Shown here: positions 34,782 through 43,586 of the stretch, in pieces
How the letters are laid out: each line of letters starts with the position of its first letter
Position numbering within the stretch: position 1 is the first letter of the stretch
NCBI RefSeq assembly: GCF_008086615.1
Contig: NZ_RXYB01000002.1
Span: 230,987 to 294,986 of the forward strand
DNA from: Acetobacterium tundrae
GTDB taxonomy: Bacteria; Bacillota; Clostridia; Eubacteriales; Eubacteriaceae
Direction of reading: 5' to 3'
Length of the DNA: 64,000 nt
Notes under the pieces: model-generated
What the model was told of the DNA's origin: nothing
What the model saw: the letters and a program-made list of their open reading frames with translations, nothing else
Databases searched by the model: none
Made by a program: the position numbers and the translations under genes

Positions 34782-34871
34782 AAGGCCAATTGTTTTATCT
34801 GGTTATGGGCAAACGCAAACAGAATTTTCCTGTTTGCGTTTGCCATATTCAACGATAAAACAATTGGCCTT
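34782..34871. terminator. Nested double inverted repeat between converging genes
   Basis: An outer perfect 18-bp stem (AAGGCCAATTGTTTTATC at 34782-34799 with its complement at 34854-34871) encloses an inner perfect 15-bp stem (GGCAAACGCAAACAG at 34808-34822 with its complement at 34830-34844) and a 7-base loop. The whole 90-base element can fold from either strand. It probably terminates both converging units, but it is unusually long and exact. Confidence 0.75.
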
Positions 34872-34891
34872 TAAATTTGGCATTATCGATG

Positions 34892-36010
34892 TTATCTTTC
34901 GACAAAATCAATGATAATCCGGGTAATGTCATCCCGCAGTTTATTGGGCTGATCATCAGTCAGATCATCTGTGCCGGAGTAAATAAGCACAAAGGATTTG
35001 GCATTGGGTCCAACTCCAATTTTTATTTTCGGTTCGTCTTCGAAGTGTTCCGGTATATTATCGTTTCTCAGAGCGATATACATTTTTTCTTTATCGGCAA
35101 AGAGTTTTACCAAAGTTCTGCCATCAGCTGATTTGACACTGTAAGAACCATTGAAGATAATGATCTTTCCGGTTGTCAGTTTGTCCGATAAAGAGAGTAT
35201 AAATTCTTCCAGATTTAGCTTTAAAATTGGATTCCATTGATCCATAACAATTGTTTTGACAGATGGATCATTGTCGTTGGTCCCGATTTCAGCGGGTAAA
35301 TGAAGAAAGTTCCGTTTGGCAATGGGATAATAACCGTGTGTTCTTTCAATAATATTGTTATCATCCAGCATAGCATAAGAAATAAGACCAAATGATTTTC
35401 TTTCGGTGTGCCAGCTTGTGACCCCAATTGCAGGAAGAAATTTCTTGTTCTTAAAAGGGATAACATCTATCGGATCATTGGTTAAGGCAACGAATAGGAA
35501 ATCGGGATTGTATCCGAAATTTTCGATACACAATTTAATCATACTCGGCTTTTTCAAGGTTCTTGGGACATCATGATAGACTTTTGAAGCGGTATTGGCT
35601 GATTCAATAACACTGTCTTCTTTCATGCTGTTGTAGGCTTTTGCAAAGCGATACATCAAGGCAAGTTTAATATTCAGTTTATTGGACACACCCTTATAGG
35701 AATTAGGCAGTAAACTGACATTTAGTTTTTCTGAAGCATCATTATAAGCGCAAATTCTTGCTTCAACAAAAATAACATGGCGTTGAAGGAACTTTTCTTC
35801 AGCGATGATAATTAGATTTGGACTGCCAAACTGGGAAAGTGATGGCTCAACGATAAAATCAATTTTGACGGTATCAGAAATCCAGGTCGGTTCATAATTA
35901 TCAGAAAATTTGATCGTTTTTAAAAATTTTTTTTGTTTTGCGATATCGGTTCCCATATCAAGAATAATGCTAGTTACAAGACCGCGTTCACCGTAAAAAG
36001 TCAATGGCAT
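34892..36010 (-). CDS. Hypothetical protein, 372 residues
   Basis: I do not recognise this protein. It is soluble, with no signal peptide, membrane segment or cysteine-rich site. The N-terminal half is strand-rich (TVKIDFIVEPSLSQFGSPNL, then VIFVEARICAYNDASEKL). The middle holds DFLFVALTNDPIDVIPF and a GYYPIAKRNFLHLPAEIGTND stretch. The end (GVGPNAKSFVLIYSGTDDLTD) looks like another beta domain. GGAGG lies eight bases before ATG 36010. An in-frame ATG at 36025 overlaps that site. It is convergent with the bactofilin-like gene and alone in its unit. Confidence 0.75.
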   Translation of the reverse strand: MPLTFYGERGLVTSIILDMGTDIAKQKKFLKTIKFSDNYEPTWISDTVKIDFIVEPSLSQFGSPNLIIIAEEKFLQRHVIFVEARICAYNDASEKLNVSLLPNSYKGVSNKLNIKLALMYRFAKAYNSMKEDSVIESANTASKVYHDVPRTLKKPSMIKLCIENFGYNPDFLFVALTNDPIDVIPFKNKKFLPAIGVTSWHTERKSFGLISYAMLDDNNIIERTHGYYPIAKRNFLHLPAEIGTNDNDPSVKTIVMDQWNPILKLNLEEFILSLSDKLTTGKIIIFNGSYSVKSADGRTLVKLFADKEKMYIALRNDNIPEHFEDEPKIKIGVGPNAKSFVLIYSGTDDLTDDQPNKLRDDITRIIIDFVER

Positions 36011-36116
36011 AGAAAAAACCTCCATTATTAGTAAGTTAAGTATAACATGGTAGGATAATAATAAAAAGGACTTTGATTAAAAAATAACAAACGAATACCA
36101 CGGTTGAACAAAGAGC

Positions 36117-36167
36117 ACAAAAATCCTTTCGGATTCATGCGTAAATTGAACCCGAAAGGATTTTTGT
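36117..36167 (-). terminator. Terminator of the second chemoreceptor gene
   Basis: ACAAAAATCCTTTCGG and CCGAAAGGATTTTTGT are exact 16-bp arms with a 19-base loop, 28 bases beyond the minus-strand stop. The right arm itself carries the T run on the minus strand. Confidence 0.75.
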
Positions 36168-36194
36168 GGATAAATCATCAATAGTAAAGTTTAG

Positions 36195-39100
36195 TTAGTA
36201 TTTATCCATTTCCATATCATCTAATACAATTCGTGGTTTAGGAGCAGAACTGTCTGATTGTTTTTCGGATTTTGAAACGGTTGGATGCTCCTTCATTCCC
36301 AAACCAATATTATCGTGGCTTTTCAGTTTAAATGTATCCACCATACCTTTAAGCATTTGTGCCTGGCCAGTTAGCTCTTCACTGGCAGCAGCACTTTCTT
36401 CAGCAGTAGCAGAGTTGGTTTGAACCACTTGAGAAACTTGTTCGATCCCTTGGGTGATTTGGGCGATTTCTGAAGCTTGATCGTTGGAAGCCTGGGCAAT
36501 ATTCCCAACTAAGCTGGCAACTTTTTCAATATGATTTAAAATATCTCTCAAACTCTCAGCTGTTTCGTCGGCAATCTTTGTTCCAACTTCCACTTTTTCA
36601 ATGGATCCTTCAATAAGGCTGGTTGTTTCTTTGGCAGCTTCTGCACTTCTTGCCGCCAGTGAACGAACTTCTTCTGCAACTACAGCAAAACCTTTCCCCT
36701 GCTGTCCAGCTCTGGCAGCTTCAACGGCGGCATTTAAGGCTAGAATATTTGTTTGGAAAGCAATATCGTCAATGACCTTGATGATTTTTGAAATGCTGTT
36801 AGAGGAATCATTGATTTCTACCATGGCTGTGACCATTTTTTCCATTCGATCATTTCCAATCTGTGCATTCGTTCGAACTTCAATCGCTCGATTGTTGGCT
36901 TCGTTGGCACCAAGTGCATTACGCTTGGTTTCTGCGGCAACCTCCTCAATAGAGGCGGTTAGTTCCTGAATGGAACTTGCCTGTTCGGTTGTTCCCTGGG
37001 CCAAGGCCTGACCGCCATCGGATATTTGTATAGCACCTGATTCGACTTGTCCGGCGGAATCATTAATCTCGGCCATGACTTCGCTTAAACGTGTGGTAAT
37101 GTTGTTGATGGCAATTTTAATATTGACAAAATCACCATGATAGTAAGTTGTGATTTCCTGGCTGAGATCACCTTCGCCAATGAGTGTTAATGTCTCGGAA
37201 ATTTCATCTACATAGCGTTTCAAAAATTTCACAGTTTTATTCATATCATCCTTGATTTTACCATTTTGTCCTTTGAAATCACCTTCCATGGCAATGCTCA
37301 GATTGCCCTGTGACAGTTCGTTTAATACCCGAGAAGCTTCTTGTATCGGGGCAGTGACTGCATCCAGGGTGTTATTAAAGCCTTGGATGACTTTGGCATA
37401 TTCGCCTGGGAACCCGTTGAGATCACCACGGTTATCCAAATCGCCTTCAATAGCCACGCGAGCCATTTTATCCGTTTCATCAACCAGCATTACAATGTTT
37501 TCAATCATGGCTGTTAAACTTGGTATTAAATTATCATTTTCACTATGTTTTCCAGCTGATTTCAGTTCCGCAAGGTCAGTCATATCACCGGTTGCAATAT
37601 GGTTGGAAATATCAACAATATGAACCAACTTGTCATGAATGCCATTAATCGATTCAGCTATTTCAGCGTATATCCCCTGGTAGCTTCCTTCAATTTTTGC
37701 AGAAAAATCATTTTGGCTTATCAGTGCTAAAACTTCATTTCCTTCTTTCAAGGCACCTAAACCGTCAATACAGGAGTTGATATTGTTTTTTATGGCATTG
37801 AAGTCCCCATGATATTCGGTTGTAATCTTTGGCGGGATGCGACCATCACCAATTCTTTCAATGGATTTTATGGCAACTTTCAGAGGGTTCTTGAAGGTAG
37901 TCACAATTTTATTCACACAGATAAGAAAATCTTTATAGGAACCGGGATAGTTGTCGGTGTTTCCTTTAAAATCCAGTTGACCCTCTATAATCGCGGTTTT
38001 AATTTCTTCCATGCCATCATGAAGTTTATTCATTTCGCTGATGACTGAATTTAGGGAATAGGCGAGAACATCTCGGTCAGATTCGGGCTCGATTTCAACA
38101 CTGAAATCTCCGTCAGCTAAACGCTGAGCGGCCTGGGCCTGAAGTTTTCTGTTTTTAACCATCTCGCCGAAGGAGATCATGAGTTCGCCAATTTCATCAT
38201 TACTGGTTGGAATAACATCTACATCGACATCACCAAGTGCCAATTTATCAGCGGCATCTTTAAGCTTAATAATAGGGGCGGTCAGACGCTTGGCTAAAAT
38301 GTAGGCGGTGAGACCGCCGAGTAAGAAAACAATAAGTGAGGCAATTATAATGACATTTCTTAAATTGATCATGGGTGCCAGGACGTTCGTTTGATTTTCG
38401 GTAATTATCAACGTCCAATTGGTCCCCGGAATGGGTGCGGTGGCGGCAATTTTTGTTTCGCCATTATGTTGATATGAAAGCATGCCAGTTTGCCTGGTCC
38501 CAAGATCTTTTAGGGATTGTCCGAAGTCTTTAAAAGGTCCATTTTTGTCAATGTCATCAAATACATTAGTCTGATTCATAATTACCTGATCGTCGGGATA
38601 GGCCATGAGTTCGCCGTCTGAATTAATGACAAGACCGTATTTTTCAATGCCATCCCCTAAAGCATTGGTGATATCTTTTAAAAAGGTAGGATCTCTTCTG
38701 CCAACGAGTAGACCCACGACCTGCCCATTGCTTTTAATCGGCGCGACGTCAAAAATAACGGGTTGTAAAGTTACCTTGCTGATAGCAACATCTGAAATAG
38801 CACTTTCGCCTTTAAATCCATTTACATACCAAAACTGGCCGGCAGAATCAAACTCTCCGCCACCCAGTACATATTTAGCGTGGCCATTTAGGTCCATGAT
38901 TGCAATGTCCTGATAACCAAGTTGAGTGGCATCAGGCGATAAAGCTGCAACCTGGGTAGCCCAATCCATAGAAGAAAGACCCGCTCTTCCGGTAACTTCA
39001 GTAAGTGTTGTCAAATTTCCAGTTATAATGGCGCCGATATGGGAAGCTCCTTCGGTGGCATATTCTTTTGCATCATCGTTTGAACGATTTGTAATCGCTG

Positions 39101-39251
39101 AGGATCCCATATTATATGAAATGACTCCTAGGGATAATACGGCGACTGCAAGAATTGCAAAGATAAATCCTACTAATTTAGTGGATAAATGTTTTTTTTG
39201 CGGCCCTTCTTTTTTAATGTTTGTTTCTTCATTTGTTTGATTCTCGTTCAT
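36195..39251 (-). CDS. Methyl-accepting chemotaxis protein with double-Cache sensor and internal HAMP-like repeats
   Basis: A 1018-residue chemoreceptor. Residues 25-47 are the first membrane helix. An extracellular double-Cache sensor spans about 50-295 (ALSPDATQLGYQDIAIMDLNG, GQVVGLLVGRRDPTFL, PGTNWTLIITE), and the second helix is near 305-325. A HAMP domain and several further HAMP-like modules follow (QTLDAV / NTLDAVTAPI with GDFNAIKNNINSCIDGLGAL). The signalling hairpin tip IAFQTNILALNAAVEAARAG lies near 825-845. Double-Cache sensors usually bind amino acids or organic acids. GAGGG seven bases before the ATG fixes the start. From the first repeat onward it closely parallels the receptor at 2685. 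Confidence 0.94.
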   Translation of the reverse strand: MNENQTNEETNIKKEGPQKKHLSTKLVGFIFAILAVAVLSLGVISYNMGSSAITNRSNDDAKEYATEGASHIGAIITGNLTTLTEVTGRAGLSSMDWATQVAALSPDATQLGYQDIAIMDLNGHAKYVLGGGEFDSAGQFWYVNGFKGESAISDVAISKVTLQPVIFDVAPIKSNGQVVGLLVGRRDPTFLKDITNALGDGIEKYGLVINSDGELMAYPDDQVIMNQTNVFDDIDKNGPFKDFGQSLKDLGTRQTGMLSYQHNGETKIAATAPIPGTNWTLIITENQTNVLAPMINLRNVIIIASLIVFLLGGLTAYILAKRLTAPIIKLKDAADKLALGDVDVDVIPTSNDEIGELMISFGEMVKNRKLQAQAAQRLADGDFSVEIEPESDRDVLAYSLNSVISEMNKLHDGMEEIKTAIIEGQLDFKGNTDNYPGSYKDFLICVNKIVTTFKNPLKVAIKSIERIGDGRIPPKITTEYHGDFNAIKNNINSCIDGLGALKEGNEVLALISQNDFSAKIEGSYQGIYAEIAESINGIHDKLVHIVDISNHIATGDMTDLAELKSAGKHSENDNLIPSLTAMIENIVMLVDETDKMARVAIEGDLDNRGDLNGFPGEYAKVIQGFNNTLDAVTAPIQEASRVLNELSQGNLSIAMEGDFKGQNGKIKDDMNKTVKFLKRYVDEISETLTLIGEGDLSQEITTYYHGDFVNIKIAINNITTRLSEVMAEINDSAGQVESGAIQISDGGQALAQGTTEQASSIQELTASIEEVAAETKRNALGANEANNRAIEVRTNAQIGNDRMEKMVTAMVEINDSSNSISKIIKVIDDIAFQTNILALNAAVEAARAGQQGKGFAVVAEEVRSLAARSAEAAKETTSLIEGSIEKVEVGTKIADETAESLRDILNHIEKVASLVGNIAQASNDQASEIAQITQGIEQVSQVVQTNSATAEESAAASEELTGQAQMLKGMVDTFKLKSHDNIGLGMKEHPTVSKSEKQSDSSAPKPRIVLDDMEMDKY

Positions 39252-39802
39252 TGAATAACCCTCTTTTCAATTTTATGCGCTCCTAATTTGACATAATATA
39301 TACATAAAAAAACGATTACACGCTTTTGAATTTCAATAATATGTAAACAACTATATTATTTAGTATAACCATTATTTGCAAATTTTCCAGTTTTATTCAC
39401 TGTAAATTTTAGTGATTCAATATTTGTACGTTTCTGTTGAAAAAATTTGAACTTTCTACTGGATTTTGTTAAGTCTTAAGCGATAAGCAGCGTGAAAGCC
39501 ATTGTTATGATTATTATTTTTATGGGTGAACGGGATCAGATCTCTTTATTGTGAAATTCATGAATTATGATCGTTTGATACTGAGCGATCCCGGTATCTA
39601 ATAGGCAACTCTGTCGATTCTTTTTAAACCTATTACTTGTAATAGGACAATACCTAAATTTGTTGATAATAAGACTGGTAAGGTGTTGGAAAAATTGGTA
39701 CAATAAAAAAAACGACAGACATAAATATACTTGTTAATCTTGTTTTAAATGGCTAATGTTATTGGGTATAAAATAATGTAAATTAGAATAGAGGAAAAAT
39801 CC
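39252..39802. other. Long intergenic region between chemoreceptor and FIST-GGDEF gene
   Basis: These 551 bases separate divergent genes and hold no credible coding frame. The sequence is strongly AT-rich near both genes. One near-perfect operator-like palindrome lies at 39629-39646 (CCTATTAC-TT-GTAATAGG). TATAAA-like boxes lie near 39767, about 30 bases before the FIST-GGDEF start, without a good -35 partner. No riboswitch was recognised. Confidence 0.5.
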
Positions 39803-41563
39803 ATGATCAGTAAAACAGTCATTGTACAAACGATAAGAGATTTAACAGCCTTTGTACATACGGATGAAATTAATAAATTCTTCAAAGAATCATCTTCGGT
39901 ATTTATTCAGATCTTCATACCAGAAATGGATGCTGACTGGGCTATGAGTATTGAAGCTGTTCTAAGCGAAACATTTCCCGCCGCCGTCATTGTAGGGGGA
40001 TCAAGTATGGGCGGGATTGTTCATGGAGGACTGTGCATCGAATCCACTATTTTATCGATCACGTTTTTAAAAAAAACCATGGTTAAGGGTTTTATCGTTG
40101 ATGGATCCAGTGATGATTCAAAAGCGTTGGGTAAGACATTGCAACAAAAAATTAGCAGTTCTTGTAAGAATATAGCAGGAGTGTTGTTATTGGCAACAAC
40201 TTCGAATATGAATGTTGCAGAATTTTTGACCGGCTTCTCAAACCCAAAGGGCACTTTTCCTGTTTTTGGAGGAGGTTCCGGGAATGTTGCAGAGACAGAA
40301 GACTCTTTGTTGTTCCTTAATCATGAGGTTCAAACCAAAGGGGTAGTAGCGGTGGCTTTTATCGGAAATTACATTAAGATTGAAGCGCATACATACCTTG
40401 GATGGCAAGCATTAAGTAAGGAGATGGTTGTTACGGAAATGGATGGACCATGGGTTAAAAAAATCGATGATCAACCGGCCTTTAGTATATATCATCGTTA
40501 TCTTGATATTCAAAATGATGAGAACTTCTTTCTTAATGTATCAGAGTATCCTTTATTGCTAAAAAGAGATGGTGTTGAGTACGCTAAAACACCAGTAGCA
40601 GCAAATAAAGAAAACGCAATTAAATTTCTTTCTGATATAAAAGTAGGAGAAACCTTTCGGATTGCTTATGGAAATCCCCAAACAATGATTGATCAGGCCC
40701 ATGTTATTCAAGATCGGATCGACAACTTCAATCCAGAATCGATTTTTCTTTACAGCTGCGTTTCCCGATTGTCACTTCTTCAACAAGACGTGGATTTAGA
40801 GACAAAACCTTTTGAAGCAATTGCAACGACCTTTGGATTTTATACTCAGGGTGAATTTTATGGTCAAGTTGACAATATACATCTTCTTAATGCGACGATG
40901 GTGGCGGTTAGTATGAAAGAAGGGGTAAAGAGCAGGAAGCGAATTAAGAGGGGGGAACTGCCGTTACTCTCTGAGAATCCGGATCCTTTTGCCAATAAAC
41001 ATTTTCAAATTATTTCTCGCTTGGTTAATTTTATTCAAGCGGTTACAGAAGAACTTGAGGAAGTAAATAAAGAGTCCCGAATTCTTGCCGAAAGAGATTA
41101 CTTAACGCAAGCCTACAACCGAGTGAAAGCTCATGAATTCATTGAAGCTGAAATAAATCGTTGCCAACGCTATGACACAGAATTATCATTTTTAATTTTG
41201 GACGTGGATCTTTTCAAAAGTGTCAATGATACCCATGGACACAATGCTGGTGATGCCATCCTTGTCTATCTTGTCAAAATGCTTAAACAGGAAATTAGAG
41301 ATATTGATATGTTAAGTCGCTGGGGGGGGGAAGAATTTCTTATTATTATGCCTGAAACTGATCTTGAGGGGGCGAAAATCTCGGCGGAAAGAATTCGCAA
41401 AACAATTGAACAGACTATATTTCCTAAAGGAAATCATCAAACATGCAGTATCGGGGTCACTTCATACAAAGTTGGAGAACGCTTTGAAGAAACCATTGAT
41501 CGCGCCGATCAAGCTCTTTATGAAGCAAAAAAAAGGGGGCGAAACCGCGTTGTGGCAAAATGA
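39803..41563 (+). CDS. FIST sensor diguanylate cyclase
   Basis: A 586-residue cytoplasmic protein. Residues 30-225 match FIST_N (VIVGGSSMGGIVHGG, then FPVFGGGSGN), residues 230-385 match FIST_C, and a short coiled coil leads into a GGDEF domain (420-586). The domain has DYLTQAYNRVKAHEF, DVDLFKSVNDTHGHNAGD and RWGGEEFLI near 503-511, so it should make cyclic di-GMP. FIST domains are thought to sense small ligands, possibly amino acids. The divergent chemoreceptor gene suggests a motility-related role. GAGG lies before the ATG. Confidence 0.92.
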   Translation: MISKTVIVQTIRDLTAFVHTDEINKFFKESSSVFIQIFIPEMDADWAMSIEAVLSETFPAAVIVGGSSMGGIVHGGLCIESTILSITFLKKTMVKGFIVDGSSDDSKALGKTLQQKISSSCKNIAGVLLLATTSNMNVAEFLTGFSNPKGTFPVFGGGSGNVAETEDSLLFLNHEVQTKGVVAVAFIGNYIKIEAHTYLGWQALSKEMVVTEMDGPWVKKIDDQPAFSIYHRYLDIQNDENFFLNVSEYPLLLKRDGVEYAKTPVAANKENAIKFLSDIKVGETFRIAYGNPQTMIDQAHVIQDRIDNFNPESIFLYSCVSRLSLLQQDVDLETKPFEAIATTFGFYTQGEFYGQVDNIHLLNATMVAVSMKEGVKSRKRIKRGELPLLSENPDPFANKHFQIISRLVNFIQAVTEELEEVNKESRILAERDYLTQAYNRVKAHEFIEAEINRCQRYDTELSFLILDVDLFKSVNDTHGHNAGDAILVYLVKMLKQEIRDIDMLSRWGGEEFLIIMPETDLEGAKISAERIRKTIEQTIFPKGNHQTCSIGVTSYKVGERFEETIDRADQALYEAKKRGRNRVVAK

Positions 41564-41734
41564 AGAATAGAAGTTTTCCCGAAGGATTGCGAAAAAGCCT
41601 TTAAAATTGGGACTAAAAATTCAGCTAATAATAAAACTCGATTATTTTAATAAACCTGTGTTTTTCATTAGTTGAATTTGTTGTTCAAAGGGGAATGTTA
41701 ATATAATTAAGATATAAAAGTTTGTAAAAAACAT

Positions 41735-41763
41735 TTGACAAAACATCCGAAATAGCTTATGAT
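41735..41763 (+). promoter_or_regulatory. Promoter of the second cold shock gene
   Basis: TTGACA and TATGAT are separated by exactly 17 bases. Initiation near 41770 gives a leader of about 125 bases before the ATG, as for the cold shock gene at 25192. Confidence 0.7.
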
Positions 41764-41893
41764 AATAAAGAATTAAAGTGTATAGATTGATTTCACATAT
41801 TTTTGAAAGTCATTTTTACGTTTAGATGGTTTCTAAAAGTATGTGTTTTTGCTTTTTGCATCACGATTTAATTAAAATGTAGGAGGTACCAAA

Positions 41894-42094
41894 ATGAATA
41901 CAGGTACAGTAAAATGGTTTAACGAGGAAAAAGGTTTTGGCTTTATTTCAGTAGATGGTGGCGAAGATGTGTTCGTACATTTCTCTGCAATTGTTGCTGA
42001 AGGACGTAAAAATCTTGTTGAAGGACAACGCGTAACTTTTGACACAGAAAAAACTGATCGTGGCTTACAAGCTACAAACGTTCATGTTGCATAA
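41894..42094 (+). CDS. CspA-family cold shock protein
   Basis: A 66-residue OB-fold RNA chaperone with RNP1 KGFGFIS (residues 13-19) and RNP2 VFVHFS (27-32). AGGAGG lies before the ATG. It has its own strong promoter and two successive terminators, so it is a monocistronic unit. Its sequence is the more typical of the two cold shock proteins in the window, ending in [13 protein letters not shown]. Confidence 0.97.
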   Translation: MNTGTVKWFNEEKGFGFISVDGGEDVFVHFSAIVAEGRKNLVEGQRVTFDTEKTDRGLQATNVHVA

Positions 42095-42114
42095 GTTTTT
42101 AATGTAACAAGGGG

Positions 42115-42160
42115 CGCGATGCCTTCTAACTTTTTAAGTTAGAAGGCATCGCGTTTTTTT
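42115..42160 (+). terminator. Terminator of the second cold shock gene
   Basis: CGCGATGCCTTCTAACTT (42115-42132) pairs exactly with the complement at 42136-42153 around a 3-base loop and is followed by seven T residues. This is one of the strongest terminators in the window. Confidence 0.95.
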
Positions 42161-42183
42161 ATGTCTTAAATAAAATAAAAAGC

Positions 42184-42218
42184 GAAGATTTCTGCATTTG
42201 CAGGGATCTTCCTTTTTT
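42184..42218 (+). terminator. Second terminator downstream of the cold shock gene
   Basis: GAAGAT and ATCTTC arms enclose a second CTGC/GCAG stem, followed by six T residues. It probably backs up the first terminator or ends a short transcript of its own. Confidence 0.65.
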
Positions 42219-42645
42219 ATTTTAAGCCTAGATAAGACGAAGGACGTTTGCTTAATTTTATTAAAAAGGACTGGCTCAACTGGGGTGAGTCATTATAATA
42301 CGGCAATGGTTAGAGTGTTTAAACCATAAGGGGGCAGGGTAAATATATTTATATTTAAAGGGGTGATGATATGGAAAAGGTATCAGCTGTTATTGTTGCA
42401 TGTTCGTTTGTCCCCACAATGCCATAAAGATCAATTCATCACTCATGAACAAACTGATCCGGTTACCAAACGGTGCTTCTCGTAAAATTTTCAGGGAAAG
42501 TATGGCTGGTCAGAATAAAAAATCGGCTTTGTATCGGCAGTTCTAACCAGCCTGAAATACTAATTTCTTCATATTTCACCCCTCCGAATGATTCAGTCTT
42601 AATGAGAGATAGAAAATTTAGATATACTTTATGAAAGCATTTTCT
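42219..42645. other. Gene-poor region with a mini-ORF and an imperfect inverted repeat
   Basis: No full gene is present. An 18-codon frame at 42371-42427 has a GGGGTGAT site and encodes MEKVSAVIVACSFVPTMP. Short open frames follow it without starts. GGCTGGTCAGAA (42504-42515) and TTCTAACCAGCC (42541-42552) form a 12-bp stem with one mismatch. It may be a decayed gene or a small RNA locus. Confidence 0.35.
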
Positions 42646-43344
42646 TTAAATTTCTTCAGCCCAGGTATTCTTAATTTTCACGTTCCGTTGATTGAATTCA
42701 GGAATAATGGTTTCTGTATTGCCGATCTTATCTTTGAATTTCTTAATAATTCCAAAATCATCCATGAAGTGCATGGGGATCATGACCTTTGGGTGAAAGG
42801 TTTCAATAAAATACTGTCCGGCTTTGTAGAATGAATCTCCCAGACGCGGGTCGACCGGTACAAAAGCAAATTCCATGGGGAGATTTTTCATTTTTTCTAT
42901 TTCTGCTTTAAAATCGATTTCTTCCTGTTCAGGATCAATTTCTGGTTTGAGCTTGGTATCCCAATCCCACCAATTCAAATCTCCGGCGTGGAAGATGCGA
43001 TGCTGGTTGGTGGCAATATAATAGGACAGGCCCTGGTCGGTGGAGCCAAAGGTTCTGATATCCATCCCACCTAATGACATATGCTGGTAGGGCTCCATCG
43101 TATGGGTTTGGAATGTCGAAACTTTTGGAATATCTGAACTTAGAATATAAGTGGGTTTGTAAATCCGATCCATCGAGAAAATATCGGCCGTATAATGATC
43201 GCTATGTCCATGTGTCACAAAAAAATAATGGGGGATGCTTTTGCGCAGCAAACTGTTTGGAATATGGGTAAAGCAATCAAAAATAAGCGTCTTGTCTTCA
43301 AATTGAATCAGGAATCCGCTATGGTGCAGGTGATAAATTTTCAT
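42646..43344 (-). CDS. MBL-fold metal-dependent hydrolase
   Basis: A 232-residue metallo-beta-lactamase-fold protein. The metal motif THGHSDH lies near 44-50, FHAGDLNWW near 118-126 supplies further ligands, and PMHFMDD near 190-197 gives the last His. The overall form is close to UlaG-like (L-ascorbate-6-phosphate lactonase-like) hydrolases that lack extra domains, but substrate is not deducible. AGAGG lies before the ATG. It diverges from the purine operon, and the two genes share 242 bases of control region. Confidence 0.88.
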   Translation of the reverse strand: MKIYHLHHSGFLIQFEDKTLIFDCFTHIPNSLLRKSIPHYFFVTHGHSDHYTADIFSMDRIYKPTYILSSDIPKVSTFQTHTMEPYQHMSLGGMDIRTFGSTDQGLSYYIATNQHRIFHAGDLNWWDWDTKLKPEIDPEQEEIDFKAEIEKMKNLPMEFAFVPVDPRLGDSFYKAGQYFIETFHPKVMIPMHFMDDFGIIKKFKDKIGNTETIIPEFNQRNVKIKNTWAEEI

Positions 43345-43504
43345 TATGAACCTCTTTCATTTAATTTTCATTTTTATTGGGTAATAATTCGCATAGGATA
43401 TAATATAACCATTATAATACTCAAACATAATTAATTATACGTTTATTTTTTTTGAAGAGAAAAGAATTAAAATAAAATCAATAAATTTAAGGAAATAAAA
43501 AAAA

Positions 43505-43556
43505 TAATCCGAACGTTATAAATTATATTGAAAAAATTGTTCGGAAATAGTAAAAT
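43505..43556 (+). promoter_or_regulatory. Purine operon promoter with paired PurBox operator
   Basis: Two inverted PurBox-like sites flank an 18-base gap: TAATCCGAACGTT (43505-43517) and ATTGTTCGGAAAT (43536-43548). The second, read on the other strand, matches the Firmicute PurBox consensus AWWWCCGAACWWT exactly. TTGAAA (43528) and TAAAAT (43551) with a 17-base gap form the promoter, and the second PurBox lies between them. Repression by a PurR of the Bacillus type, relieved by PRPP, is expected from known systems. No purR gene is in the window. Confidence 0.8.
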
Positions 43557-43586
43557 AAGAATATCATTAAAAAAGGTGGGAAAATT

